DNA from: Nemophila menziesii
Lineage: Eukaryota > Streptophyta > Magnoliopsida > Boraginales > Hydrophyllaceae
Reading direction: 5' to 3'
DNA: 64,000 bases
Assembly (NCBI GenBank): GCA_029959085.1
Contig: JARWIR010000001.1
Coordinates: forward strand, 72,478,899 to 72,542,898
Below are positions 1 to 10,225 of this stretch, in pieces (the stretch's first letter is position 1; each line of letters starts with the position of its first letter). A program made the translations under genes and the position numbers. The notes beneath the pieces were generated by a model. The model searched no databases. It saw nothing but the letters and a program-made list of their open reading frames with translations, and was not told the origin of the DNA.

Positions 1-1
1 T

Positions 2-331
2 GCCTATGAGAATGATAAACTTTATAAAGATAATACTAAGAGATGGCAAGATAGTCGTATCCATGAAAAGAGTTTTGAAGTTGGACAAAGGGTCTCAAAA
101 TACAACTCCAAGTTCAGTAATTATCCAGGTAAGTTGAGATCGAAATGGTCTGGTCCTTACATTGTGACCAAAGTTATGCCTCATGGAGCCATAGAGATTG
201 AACACCCAATCGATCACCGCACCTTCATGGTGAATGGTCATCGATTGAAGATTTATCATGGAGGCGAAGATATCAATCGCTCAGAAGATCCACATCCCGG
301 AGAGGTCAAGTACCTCCTCGAAGCTCCCTAG
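2..331 (+). CDS. Integrase C-terminal end of El-0 Pol polyprotein (partial)
   Basis: An open frame runs from the window edge to a TAG stop at 329-331 with no break. It contains the plant Ty3/gypsy integrase C-terminal motif VGQRV..YNSKFSNYPGKL followed by KWSGPYIVTKV and a final NGHRLKIYHGG, which in the Athila lineage closes the Pol polyprotein. This domain is a small SH3-like barrel that helps integrase bind DNA during insertion. The catalytic core lies upstream of the window. Directly after the stop the sequence AACCCGTCGAGCTTAACGAC also occurs after the gag-protease stop of El-1 and El-2, which ties those elements to this lineage. No frameshift is visible in the part seen. Confidence 0.85.
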   Translation, partial: AYENDKLYKDNTKRWQDSRIHEKSFEVGQRVSKYNSKFSNYPGKLRSKWSGPYIVTKVMPHGAIEIEHPIDHRTFMVNGHRLKIYHGGEDINRSEDPHPGEVKYLLEAP

Positions 332-559
332 AAGCGAGAGGTAACCCGTCGAGCTTAACGACGTTAAACAAAATCCAATTCATTTGTATATTAGTTTCAT
401 GTTTTTTTAGATCGTAGTATAAATTAGAGTAATTGTGGTTTATTAGTGTTTATTTTTAAGAAATGAGAAAGGTTTGGTGTTTTTATGATTTCAGGAGTAA
501 AAAGGTCATGAGTTTAGGGTAGTTATGTAGAAAAAGAAGAAATTTGTGGTTGCAACACA

Positions 560-1015
560 GGAGCTAACTGGGAAGCCGATTATCGCTGATCGAGAACTCG
601 GTAAGAAACTGGTTGATCAGCCACGTAGACGCAAGAGCTTGTGTCTGAACTTGCGCCTATCGACACTGACCGAGAACCCGATTAGACGACAACCGGGAAC
701 CTGGTGGTTGCGCTGTAGGTCCATAACTCTCTGACCTGTGCGTAATGGAAGACACAACACATTGCGTCTAAGGCTGCGTTTGGAGTCGCGCTCATCGACG
801 AACAACCGGGAACCCGGTTGCTAGCTGACTAGGAACCCGGTCTCAGAGGGAAACTCTCTGACCTGTGCATAACACAGACGCAAGGTCGAGTTGCGTCCAG
901 AAAAAAAAAGAAAAAAAACTGGAAAATTCGCGCCGACACAGCGCCGAAAACCGAGAAGCCGGTCATCACTAACCGGGAACCCGGTTGCGCAACAGAAGAG
1001 GCGGTTTTGGCAAGG
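560..1015 (+). repeat. GC-rich hairpin array of El-0, between pol and the third ORF
   Basis: A GC-rich block in otherwise AT-rich DNA. It repeats short inverted repeats such as AACCGGGAACCCGGTT (near 804 and again near 980; arms AACCGGG/CCCGGTT) and GACGCAA-type motifs. The phrase AACTCTCTGACCTGTGC recurs at about 722 and 855, giving a unit of about 130 bp. The block occupies the same relative site as arrays in El-1, El-2, El-3 and frag-F, but its sequence differs. No coding potential was seen. Confidence 0.7.
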
Positions 1016-1376
1016 TTTGACCTATATTTTTGACTTCCTTTACAAGTTAGCCTCCAATTCCATTTTCTAGCTTCACACCACTCCGAAAATCATCATCAAA
1101 ACACAATATAATCATCAAATCCTACCCTCAGACACCACATAACACACAACCAACTCATAATCCTTCCAAAACACCATCAAAATTCAATTTTTCTCCAAGA
1201 ATCTTTCTTCATCCACACTTTAAATTGAGTCATAAATCCTCTCCAAACACATCAAATAGACTTTACCCATATCATATCTCACCTTAATCTTATTTCTTCT
1301 ATCCTCAAAACATCAAATTTCAAAACTTTTCTCTAGTTTTTAGATTTTTGAAGTTTTGAGTTTGGGGTGAGTTGAG

Positions 1377-2631
1377 ATGACAAACCGGACTGATTCATTT
1401 GGCTATAACAGGTGGAACACTCCACAAGAAAGAGCTATTGAGATTTCAGATTCGGGACCTAAACGCAAGATTGGAGAAGTTAAGACTGCTATGAAGAGGA
1501 AAGGAAACCCAAGTAAGGATACTCCTAAAAATCCTACCTTGGTAGATGAAGAAGAAGAAGAAGAAGAAGAGGTTGAAGATGAAACTCCTAGCGAACCCAT
1601 TCCATACCAGAGAGCTATACGATGATGGCCCATAAGCCAAAGAGAGTTATGGTTAGTTGGACTGATCAAGTTCAAGACATAATTGCTTATTCGAAGTTTG
1701 ATGTTGAGAAAAGATTCCCTCCAGGTATTAGGAACAGTGAGTTTAAAGGTTATGTTATTACTTGTGATAAGTTTGGGTTGACAGAATTGAGACAGAGGGA
1801 CCTCACATACATCCCTTCTTTGTTGCGTGAAATCTATGAAGAATCATCTTTTGCAAATAAATAGTCAATTATCATACGCAAAAAGGTATTTCCTTTCTCA
1901 ATTGAGCTTATTCGAAAAACATTGAAATTACCAAACTTCACTGGTCCTTGCCCATATAAAGAAACACTTAATGATCCATCTTTTACTTGGAGTCTCTTTG
2001 GGTTAAAGTTATGATTCGTGGGAAACGCCCTATTCCAGAAGGTGAGAGATATTCCAGGCAAGTTTATAGTAGCAGTTTATTACCTTGTGCTAAGGTATGG
2101 TCCCGTTTCATAGTCCCTACCTTCTTTGGCATTAGTCACACTTCTGAGTTAAAAAATGAGCATATTATTTTTAAAAAGTGTGTTATTGTGAAACAAGAAA
2201 TCGATGTTGCTCGTGTGATTTATGACACTATTATGGAGTTCGAGAAATCCCCAATCGTTTAGAAAAACCTTAAGTTTCCATGTACCATCACTGCTTTGTG
2301 TCTAGACGCAAAAATACCGCGTAAGGGAAAAGAGGTTGAGCCTACAGAAAATGGGGAATACATGGCATCAAATTCGATTGAGAACACTTATGATGAAGCA
2401 ACACAAGCAATGAGGACTCATAGCGTTCCTCCACCAAAGAAGAAGGTAAATTCCGATAATGAGTTGGAGAATAGAATCCGAGTGTTGGAAGAGAAACAAG
2501 ATGCGATGATTGCTACTTTAGGAAACGTTACAAAAGAGTTGGACCTTCTGTACGCTACTTGGGTTGAGCACAATACAACATGCCACCTATTCATTACATA
2601 CGAAAGAAGCTCTACTTGGATGCAATACTGA
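1377..2631 (+). pseudogene. Env-like third ORF of El-0, frameshifted
   Basis: The start is the ATG at 1377, just after a PPT-like TTTTGAGTTTGGGG. The N-terminus reads MTNRTDSF, shared with El-2 (MTNRTDDM), followed by a basic and then acidic stretch with a (GAA)n glutamate run near 1550. The middle contains phrases typical of the plant-transposon third-ORF domain (as I recall it, Pfam PF20167): KGYVITCDKFGL, YIPSLLREIYEES, then FKKCVIVKQEIDVARVIYDT and KFPCTITALC. The C-terminus is a predicted coiled coil (ELENRIRVLEEKQDAM). The frame changes near 1620 and near 1985, with in-frame TAG stops at 1862-1864 and 2260-2262, so this copy cannot make one protein. The function of the family is unknown; a retroviral envelope role is only a positional analogy. 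Confidence 0.72.
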
Positions 2632-3038
2632 AAACAACCTCGTGCTGGTAAAGATACGTTTTTCTATCCCTTCTCATTTAGTGTACATTAGTTTAATTGC
2701 TCTGAGTCTTTTTAAGTCGTGGGGACACGAATCAATTTGAGTTTGGGGCAAGGTTCGTTGCCTCATCCCAATTTTTTTGTGTTATTTATTTTATTTGCTT
2801 TCAATAAAATTAATTAAGGGTTGCGTTTGACTATAGAGTATTTTAACTGTCCCCATTAAGCATACTTTTTTTGAATCTATGATAGTAAATAGTGGACTTT
2901 AGGGGTTAGTATAAAACACACTTTAATTGCATGCAAACATAGGTAATTGATATGAAGAATTAATGAACAATGCAAAAGAAGTAAACTTGTACTTAAGGAA
3001 AATGTTTGGTTTGTAGAACGTGAGATCCAAATTAGTAG
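2632..3038 (+). other. El-0 3' non-coding region, left part
   Basis: No ORF. It begins with the conserved GTGCTGGTAAAGATACG after the third ORF and includes GTCGTGGGGACACGA, a PPT-like TTTGAGTTTGGGG at 2736-2748 and GGTTCGTTGCCTCATCCCA. All of these recur at matching places in El-1, El-2 and El-3. The region continues at 11820 beyond the El-1 insertion. Confidence 0.65.
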
Positions 3039-3043
3039 AAAAC
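3039..3043. repeat. Target-site duplication AAAAC, left copy of El-1
   Basis: AAAAC directly abuts the LTR terminus TGGTGGTCC at 3044 and is repeated exactly at 11815-11819 after the other terminus GGAGACATCA. A 5-bp duplication is the normal footprint of Ty3/gypsy integrase. It shows El-1 inserted into El-0 as a unit. Confidence 0.93.
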
Positions 3044-4613
3044 TGGTGGTCCTTTGTGTGTTCTAAAATAAATACAAAAGTAATCGAACCACAACCGCAA
3101 GTGTACGGTTGTCCCAAGTAGTAATAAGTGATTCTAGGATCGTTCGCAGGGACGGTTTGGTCAACTACAATGCTTATCAAATAATGAATGGTTGCACTTA
3201 TAAAAGCAAGTAAAAGATATATTGATTGATTGGTTGGTTTATATTAATCCTAAGTATGAAATACTAATGCAAAAATGTAAATAAATAACTAAGACGCAAG
3301 TAAATGAAAGTAAGACGCAAGTATGAGCAGGCAGTACTTGAGAGACTCAAGGGTTTTCCTAACTATCATTCATTTCAGACATTGTTTAAGGGACAAATTG
3401 GTAAATTTGTATTGGTCGGGATTCTATATTCTCCTTACCCCCGTCAGGGTGGACTAAGGAGCAACTCTCGAGTGCTACAAACCTCGTCAGGATGATTATA
3501 GTCCACTCTCAAGTGTTTAAGTTTAAATTACCCAATAGGCCATAGGTTTGTTTAAGCTCGTCAGAGTCAAATAATTTCTAACCTACATTCATTAACTAGT
3601 CCTAAACCCCCCGTCAAGGTGATCCAATCACCACTAATTGGAATAGCTTAGATACTAAGTCCTATTATTAATTGATCAGATCAATAATAGTAATTAAACA
3701 TAAATTAAAGAAAAATACGAATTACCCAATTTGATTTAAATAATAAATATCCCAAATTCAAACATATGAAACGAAATCAAATTGGGATTAACCCATTATG
3801 CGTTCTCAACCACTAATTAAGTTTAGCTCATAATTATTGAAAAGACAAAAACTAAAGAAATAAATAAGTTCAACATGTTTTACAGAATAAAATAGAAGAA
3901 CCTAATTACGGAATTGAATTTGCTGAGAATTGGAGATATGGACCGTCTCCAGCTCTTGCTTCTTCTCTTCCTGCCTCTAGCTTCTTCTCTGGTGTCTGAC
4001 TCTTAAGCGTATGTTGTATTATGAAAAAGGTTGTAAAGGATATGTGAAAATAGAAGTCTAAAGCCCTTTTATAATGTTAAAAACGGATTAGGGTTTGGAC
4101 TTAAAAATAAATCAATAATTAAATGTCCAAGCCCAAAATCCCGTAACTGCTGATACACCTTCACTAAAACGGATTTTCCCGCTTCGTTATAACTCCGATT
4201 GACCTGAAATCACTTTCTAAAGTTCCGTAACTCGATAAGGAATGTTTTCTCTTCAAAGGTCAGCGGCTCAATCATCTCTTAAGTGCCTCGAAATCAGCAA
4301 TCTTTGGCCTGGAAAACAGATTTGCAGCTCTAAAAACAAATTCTTTCGGGATTTATCTTCAAGTCTTGACTCCATATCACGATCTTTGACTTTCTTCTCG
4401 GATTCCATTCCTAGCTAATAATTAAAACCTACAAACTTTTCACTAAAATACACAAGATTACGCGCAAAAGTTTAATAAATCAAAATTACTAGAAATAAAA
4501 TGGAAATTCTGGATTATTGCATATTAACACCAAAAGTCTATCTAAATAGTCAAATAAACACCAAAAATGATGTCTCCAAAAGGTGTAAAATTAGAACATT
4601 TAGGGAGACATCA
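3044..4613 (-). repeat. 3' LTR of El-1 (1570 bp)
   Basis: On the minus strand it runs from TGATGTCTCCC (4613) to GGACCACCA (3044). It pairs with the LTR at 10226-11814 over its whole length. Its first 56 bp hold an inverted repeat (TGATGTCTCC / GGAGACATCA). A TATA-like element reads TTATAAAAGG on the minus strand near 4065-4073. Downstream are four copies of a CCTGACGGGG-like motif and, near the end, a 7-bp stem ACAACCG/CGGTTGT (3091-3112). Short ORFs in it have no known homology. Confidence 0.92.
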
Positions 4614-4649
4614 AGACCCCCAACTCAAACCTTTGTCGTCCCGACAAAG
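4614..4649 (-). promoter_or_regulatory. PPT of El-1 with adjacent stem-loop
   Basis: Read on the minus strand, a perfect 7-bp stem CTTTGTC/GACAAAG with a 5-nt loop (4631-4649) is followed by the purine-rich GTTTGAGTTGGGGGTCT (4630-4614), which touches the LTR start TGATG. The polypurine tract primes plus-strand DNA synthesis during reverse transcription. The stem-loop is present at the same place in El-0, El-2 and El-3. Confidence 0.8.
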
Positions 4650-5380
4650 CAAAACAAAATAAAACAAGGGGTAGAAGTGAACGCAAGAACAAATAGAAGC
4701 TAGCAAATACACCTAAAGCAATTCTTAAGACAAATCTCATATAGACAAACTCTAGGAACTAATATATACATACACTTATCATGCAACACCGAATATAAAT
4801 AATCTCAATCATAAAATTAAATTAGCAATGCTTGAAGATTACACTTGTACTTATATCTTTATGTTGGCTATAGGTTGTTCCTCAATCCTAAATCGCTTTG
4901 AACGCTCCACCTAGTATATTTCCTATCAACAGAATCATAAATTCACTATGTACTTAAGAATCAAGAGGTCTTTATGGTTTAATAATGGCTTAAGGACGGT
5001 GTGGATGTATATTTGGTAAATTTGAAGTGAGCTTTTGGCTCTCTCCTCACTTACCATCAACAAAGTCCTCGAGCTTGAGTTTACGCTCAAAAATGTTCTC
5101 ACTCACCCATTTGACACACCAATGTTGCGTCCTCATGTCAACCCAATAAAAACTAAGATGATTTCCAAAAATATTCCACTTTGCCGGTTTATTTTATTCT
5201 TTTTTTTGTACAAGATACACATGACCCTCGTTTTGATGTGAAAGGTCATGTCTCTTATAATATTTTTTTTTCTTTTTCTCTTTTTTCTTTTCAAATCCCG
5301 GCAAAGGGTTACAAATAATAATATCATCTACATTTTTGTGCCTCAATACAAACACCTATAATCCCTTCCCAAATGTGGTC

Positions 5381-5623
5381 CCACCACCCCAAACTCAAGC
5401 TCGAGACTAGTCTCAGGATTGTGATTCAAGTGCGGGTCATTTGGTAATGCATAATAATCTAAAGGATAATGGACTCATATCGTGGCTACAAAAGAAAAGG
5501 CTTAAGGCTCAAAATTGGGCTAAGATGGATAAAATTAATATAAGGGATAGCAAGCTAAAAGGCTTCAAATGGCTAACAAAGAACTGCCCCTATCATTTTC
5601 CTAAGTACATAGCTTGTCTTTAG
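5381..5623 (+). pseudogene. Antisense ORF of El-1 (conserved family, one internal stop)
   Basis: This frame runs opposite to El-1's own genes. It reads PPPQTQARD, a TAG stop, SQDCDSSAGHLVMHNNLKD, then LISWLQKKRLKAQNWAK and ends WLTKNCPYHFPKYIACL before TAG at 5621-5623. El-2 carries a matching frame of 84 residues without a stop, El-0 a copy with a late frameshift, and El-3 a shorter remnant. The protein is small, basic and polar and matches no family I recognise. Antisense extra ORFs are known in the related Tat lineage (Grande, RIRE2). Coding status is an inference from similarity among copies; conservation of the opposite strand as a non-coding signal is the alternative. Confidence 0.45.
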
Positions 5624-6029
5624 TTCATATCTAGGTGGGTTCTCTACTAATTAGGATTTCACGTTCTACACACCAAACATATTCCTTAAGTACAAGCTTA
5701 CTTCATTTGCATTGTTCATTAATTTTTCCTATCAATTACCTATGTTCGCATGCAATTCTAAGTGCGTTTTATATTATTCCCTAAAGTCCAATATTTATTA
5801 TCATTAATTCATCAAAAGTATGCTTAAAGAGACATTTAAAATCTTCTACAGTCGAACGCAACTCCGAAAATTATTTTATTGAAAGCAAATAAAACACATA
5901 ACACATAAAAACTGGGATGAGGCAACGAACCCCACCCCAAACTCAAAAATGAGCCGTGTCCCCACGACTCGAAAAGACTCAAAGCAATAAAATAATATAC
6001 ACTAAATGAGAAAGGAAAGAAAACGTATC

Positions 6030-6261
6030 TTAACCAGCGCGAGGCTGGTGTCGGTGTTGCGTCCAGGTTGAGGTTTTGAATTCTTCTACATCAATGGTTG
6101 CGTTTAAAGTGTTCTTCATCACCTCGAACTTCTTCAAATTTCCCACGTTTGCATGTATTACTTGCCCTCTAAGCATCCTCTCTTCTATTAAAATCTTCCC
6201 CTAATACCCAATTCTCTTTCTTCACCATGTTCTTCGTACCTTTTCCAACCTTCATGGTCAT
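6030..6261 (-). pseudogene. Reduced third ORF of El-1
   Basis: It starts at ATG 6261 downstream of a PPT-like motif, at the place where El-0 and El-2 begin MTNRTD. Here the start is MTMKVGKGTKNM, and a stop follows after 30 codons (6169-6171). In another frame the sequence continues VIHANVGNLKKFEVMKN and ends TWTQHRHQPRAG before TAA, matching the end of the El-0 third ORF. The large central domain of the third ORF is absent. The copy is therefore both internally deleted and frameshifted. Confidence 0.5.
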
Positions 6262-6634
6262 CTCTGATGACCACAAACTCAAAGCTTTAAGACCCTCAAA
6301 AGGTTTGGATAAAATTGTGATTTTAGTGTTCTTGAAGGTTTGGGTCTGAATTGTGGATTGTTTAGAGCTGGGTCATGGATATATCAAGGTTTGGGAATGC
6401 TTTAATGGATAAACTTTAGTTTTGGTGAAAGAAGATTTCGGATTAAAGTGTGAAACGTTGGTATTTTGGAAGTTTTATGGTTTGATTGTGCACTTGGATG
6501 ATGTTTAGAGGGAAGGATTGGTGGTATAATGTTGTTTTGATGATGATTTTAGGAGTAGTTGGCGGCTAGGACTCGTAATAAGAGGTAGGCTTGGTGAAAG
6601 AAGCTAAAAATATAGGGTTTGAACCCTTAAAACC

Positions 6635-7065
6635 GCTGACCGGCTAGCCGGCGGTTGACCGGTATGCCGGTCACTGTGTCGGCGGAAAATAAATTTCAAA
6701 ATTGAAAATTTTAATTTTTTTTTTACCTCTGACGCAGCCTCCTTGCGTCATTGCTGACGCAGTGATCAGATTGTCCTTCTTCATCGGCCGGCTAGCCGGT
6801 CATCTGACCGGCATGCCGGCGGCCTGTCGCTGGCGGGAATTGAGACGCAGCGACCTTGCGTCATTGCTGACGCAAGGACCAGAAACTTCATTGTCATCGG
6901 CCGGCTAGCCGGTCATCTGAACGGCATGCCGGCGGTTCTCGCTGGCGCAAATCGTGACGCAGCAATGCTGCGTCATTGCTGACGCAGTGGTCAGAAGGTT
7001 TGGGGGTCTTCAGCGCTTTTGGCCGGTATGCCGGCCAGCTCGCCGGCTAGCCGATCAAACCTGCT
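6635..7065 (-). repeat. GC-rich hairpin array of El-1
   Basis: Three tandem units of about 113 bp plus a partial one. Each unit holds perfect 12-bp palindromes CCGGCTAGCCGG and CCGGCATGCCGG (or a close variant) and an inverted pair GACGCA/TGCGTC (for example GACGCAGCGACCTTGCGTC near 6843). GC content contrasts sharply with the AT-rich flanks. It lies between the gag-protease stop (7291) and the third ORF, as in the sister elements. ORFs across it are by-products of the repeats. Confidence 0.8.
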
Positions 7066-7290
7066 GTGGACTCGAAATTTTTTCGTTTTCTCATCGTTTT
7101 GACCCCAAACTCATGACCATTATACCCCTGAAATGATAAAAAACAAACACCCTTCCTCATTTCTTAATAATAAACACTAAGTTTAACGAAAATCAAACTA
7201 ATTTAAACTACGAAAATTGAAATACTTAGACTAATATACAAGAAATGGATTTTGTTTAACGTCGTTAAGCTCGACGAGTTACCTCATTCT

Positions 7291-10091
7291 TTAGTCATTA
7301 ACATAACCTTCCCAGCAATGAGTGAGGTTGTCCACATTTGCTATTCGAAATTTGCATCCCTTGGCTTTTATTCCAACTAATTTGTCCGAGATAACCTTTG
7401 CAACCACGAATGGTCCTAGCCAAGAGTTCTTTGATTCACATGTCTTTGGAGGAGGTTTAGGCTTTTTCATAGCAACTTCTTTGCCTAATTTGAACTCCTT
7501 TTTCTTTCTTTCCTTCTTAGGTTCCTTTGGAACCTTCGTGGCACGTGTTTTCTCTTTCTTCTTCGCATGATTGAGGTGTGGATTTCCCTTAGGATTTGGA
7601 GGAACTTTGATCGGTGGTTTCTTTCTTAGCTCTTTTTCCTCCACTCCTAAGGTTTCCACAACCTTAGTTGGCTCCTTTGGTACCTGTTCAACAACATCTA
7701 CACGAAAGCAATCCTCATGTGCATCTGGGAATTTCATTGGTCTGAACACGTTGAATTTAACTTCCTCGTCTTGGATTCTCATGATCATTTCTCTGTTTTC
7801 TACATCAATCAAGGTACGCCCCATGGCTAGGAATGGTCTTCCCAAAATAATGGGGACATTCCTATCCGCGTCGTAATCAAGTATAACGAAACCAGCGGGA
7901 AAAATTAACGTACCTGCCTTAACGAGGACATCTTCGATTTAGCCTTCTGGATGTGCAAGAGATCGATTCGCCATTTGCAAGACCATAGAAGTGGGTCTTG
8001 CTTCAATATTAAGCTTATCAAAGATCGATTTGGGCATAAGATAATGCTTGCACCCAAATCGCATAGCGCTTTTCCTTTCCACTCATTACCAATTGATATC
8101 GGAATTGTAAAGCTCCCAGGATCAAGTAACTTCGGAGGTAATTTATTCTGACATATTGCACTACATTCTTCAGGTAAGCCAATCATTTCATTATCGCAAT
8201 ATGTCCGTTTGTTGGTGAGGACTCTTTTCAGAAACTTAGCATACTTGGGTACATCTATAATAGCTTCTAATAACAGAATATTTATGCTAAGACCTCTTAC
8301 CTTGTTAAAGAATTTTTGATATTTAGCCATATCACCCTTCTTTTGAACTCTTGATGGAAATGGTGGAGGAGGACGGTTTATTATAGTATCATCTTTCTTT
8401 TTTGGAACTTCACTAGACCTTTCCACTTCTTCTACTTCAACTTCTTTACCTTTATCCACCACCTCTTTTTCTTTTCTAGCAACTTTCTTCTCTTTCATAA
8501 CAGGAAAAGGAGGTGGAGGAAGGTTCTTACCACTTCTGAGAGAGATGATTTTACAATCTTCGATTTCGATCGGATTTTCAGTATCGCTAGGGAGTTTCCC
8601 TTGTGGACGTTGATTCAGTTGTTTATTAATTTGATTTATCTGATTCTGTAATAACTTCATGTTTGCATCAGATGCTTGTTGACGTTCCATAGCTTGCGTC
8701 TGAAGAGCAATTAAACTTTCAACTGTTTTCTGTAGGGTAACCACTCCTTCTTGTGGATGGGCAGGTAAGGCTTTTTGGTTTATGGTTTCATCGTAGGTGT
8801 TTTGAGGAGCTTGTCTCTGAACATAATTTCCCTGATTCTGTCCTCCTTGATAATTATTTTGTGGTCTTGGATTGAAGTTGTTACCTTGGGGGTGAGGCTG
8901 ATATGCATATGTAGGATTGGCTGCCCCATTAGGATTTGAGTATTGAAACCCAGGACGGGTTCTGTTAGGCTGATATCCATTACCACTTGAATTAAAATTT
9001 TCTCTGTTGGAGACAAACATCACGGACTCTTGGTTATTCGGACAATTTTCCTCATCATGATCATCTACCTTGCAAATCGAACACATATAAACTTCTTGTG
9101 CAGCTTGCACAGCTACCTTCTTACCCGAAAATCCCTCTTTTACAGCTAGTGTGAGCTGTTTCAACTGCTCTATTGTGGTTTGAATCTTATTCTCAAGCGT
9201 AGCAAACTTTTCTTCGATATTAACATTATTCACTCCTTTAACCGGGGTTCTCACCGATGTCCACCCAACTTTATTCTTTACTGTTCTTTCCAAAATGATT
9301 TTAGCATGAACGGGTTGAACTTGAAGAAATCCCGCACCACATAGAAAATCCAATTTTTCTCTTGAAGTCCCATCAAGGCCTCTGTAAAAGATTTTTAGCT
9401 GTTGTTGTTCTGAAAAGCCATGATCCGGAACTCTACGTAAACACATCTGAAATCTTGTCCAGCTTTTACCCAAAGTTTCATCATATTCTTGACGGAAATG
9501 CGTTAATTCAAGTTGATCATCTAACCTCATGTTACTTGGGTAATATCTGTCAAAGAAAGCAGTTTCTAATTGGTCCCAGTTTGTTATCTTCGTAGGATCT
9601 TGTGTATCGTGCCATTCACTTGCTCCATCAATGACAAAAAATCGAAACGCATCAAAATACAGTTGTTCTCTTGAAACCTCTTGTGTGATGTAAGAATCAC
9701 ATATCTGCTTGAATTTCTGTACAGCTCGGATAGGATCTTCTCCTAGTCTACCACGAAAATTTCCCAAATTTTGGAATTGAGCTAACATACCCGAATCTGG
9801 ACAAAACCTTGGAACATTGATATCTGGAGCACCTACTCCTAGAGCAGGAGCACGAAATGGAGCTTCTTCCGGACCATTAACAAACCATGGATTTTGATTA
9901 ATCACTATCTGAGCTTGTCCGTTATTGTTTTGTTGATTATGAATATTAATATTCTCCATTCTGTTAATTAATTCTTCTACTTCTAAGGCTTCTTGTTCTT
10001 TCCTTCTCTTGTTAGCAAGTCTGATTAATGATTCTGGATTATTAAGGATCGGAGGTGTTGGCTCTAGATCCTTAAAGAGTCTTCTTCGCAT
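7291..10091 (-). pseudogene. Gag-protease polyprotein of El-1 with integrase-end-like C-terminus
   Basis: Starts at ATG 10091, 110 bp after the PBS. Residues 1-60 are basic and coiled; residues about 100-240 form the retrotransposon Gag domain (GEDPIRAVQKFKQICDSY, EWHDTQDPTKITNWDQLE); 337-350 is a CCHC zinc knuckle (CSICKVDDHDEENC) for RNA binding; 350-430 is Gln/Asn-rich. An aspartic protease follows with DLGAS at about 678 and, in the next frame, ILGRPFLA. A frameshift near 8040 and an in-frame stop near 7940 break the frame, so the second part is read from 7845 to 7291. A lysine-rich linker then leads to SWLGPFVVAKVI...IKAKGC...NLTHCWEGY, like an integrase end. There is no RT, RNase H or integrase core. 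Gag would form the particle and protease would process it. Confidence 0.85.
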
Positions 10092-10200
10092 ACACCAAAC
10101 CTAAAAACCTGAAAAGAAATGACAAACAAAAAAGCGTAAAACTGAAATAAAAATAAATGTAACTATCACTAAAGGATAAACACCGTGGTCACATGCTACC

Positions 10201-10219
10201 GTCTCCGGCACCGGCGCCA
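10201..10219 (-). promoter_or_regulatory. Primer binding site of El-1 (tRNA-Asp type)
   Basis: Minus strand TGGCGCCGGTGCCGGAGAC lies 6 nt (AGTTTT) after the 5' LTR end. It is close to the complement of the 3' end of plant tRNA-Asp as I recall it, which Athila elements use to prime minus-strand DNA. It is not a tRNA gene. Confidence 0.85.
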
Positions 10220-10225
10220 AAAACT

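Noticed and set aside
1403..1675. Minus-strand frames with poly-Ser or poly-Phe
   Set aside because: Generated by the (GAA)n glutamate run of the third ORF on the plus strand.
3304..3495. 63-aa frame in the El-1 3' LTR, repeated at 10486-10677 in the 5' LTR
   Set aside because: The identical frame exists because the LTRs are copies. It spans the repeated CCGTCAGGG motifs and is antisense to the element, with no match in the other LTR families.
6635..7065. CRISPR-like array (regular repeats and spacers)
   Set aside because: The units are tandem copies with palindromes in a plant retrotransposon; spacers are also repeated and no cas genes occur.
7322..7876. Two plus-strand frames rich in Phe/Ser
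   Set aside because: They are opposite-strand images of the El-1 protease and Lys-rich linker, which have clear homology on the minus strand.
10201..10219. Possible tRNA sequence
   Set aside because: Only the 3' complement of a tRNA is present and its place next to the LTR marks it as a primer binding site; no cloverleaf.
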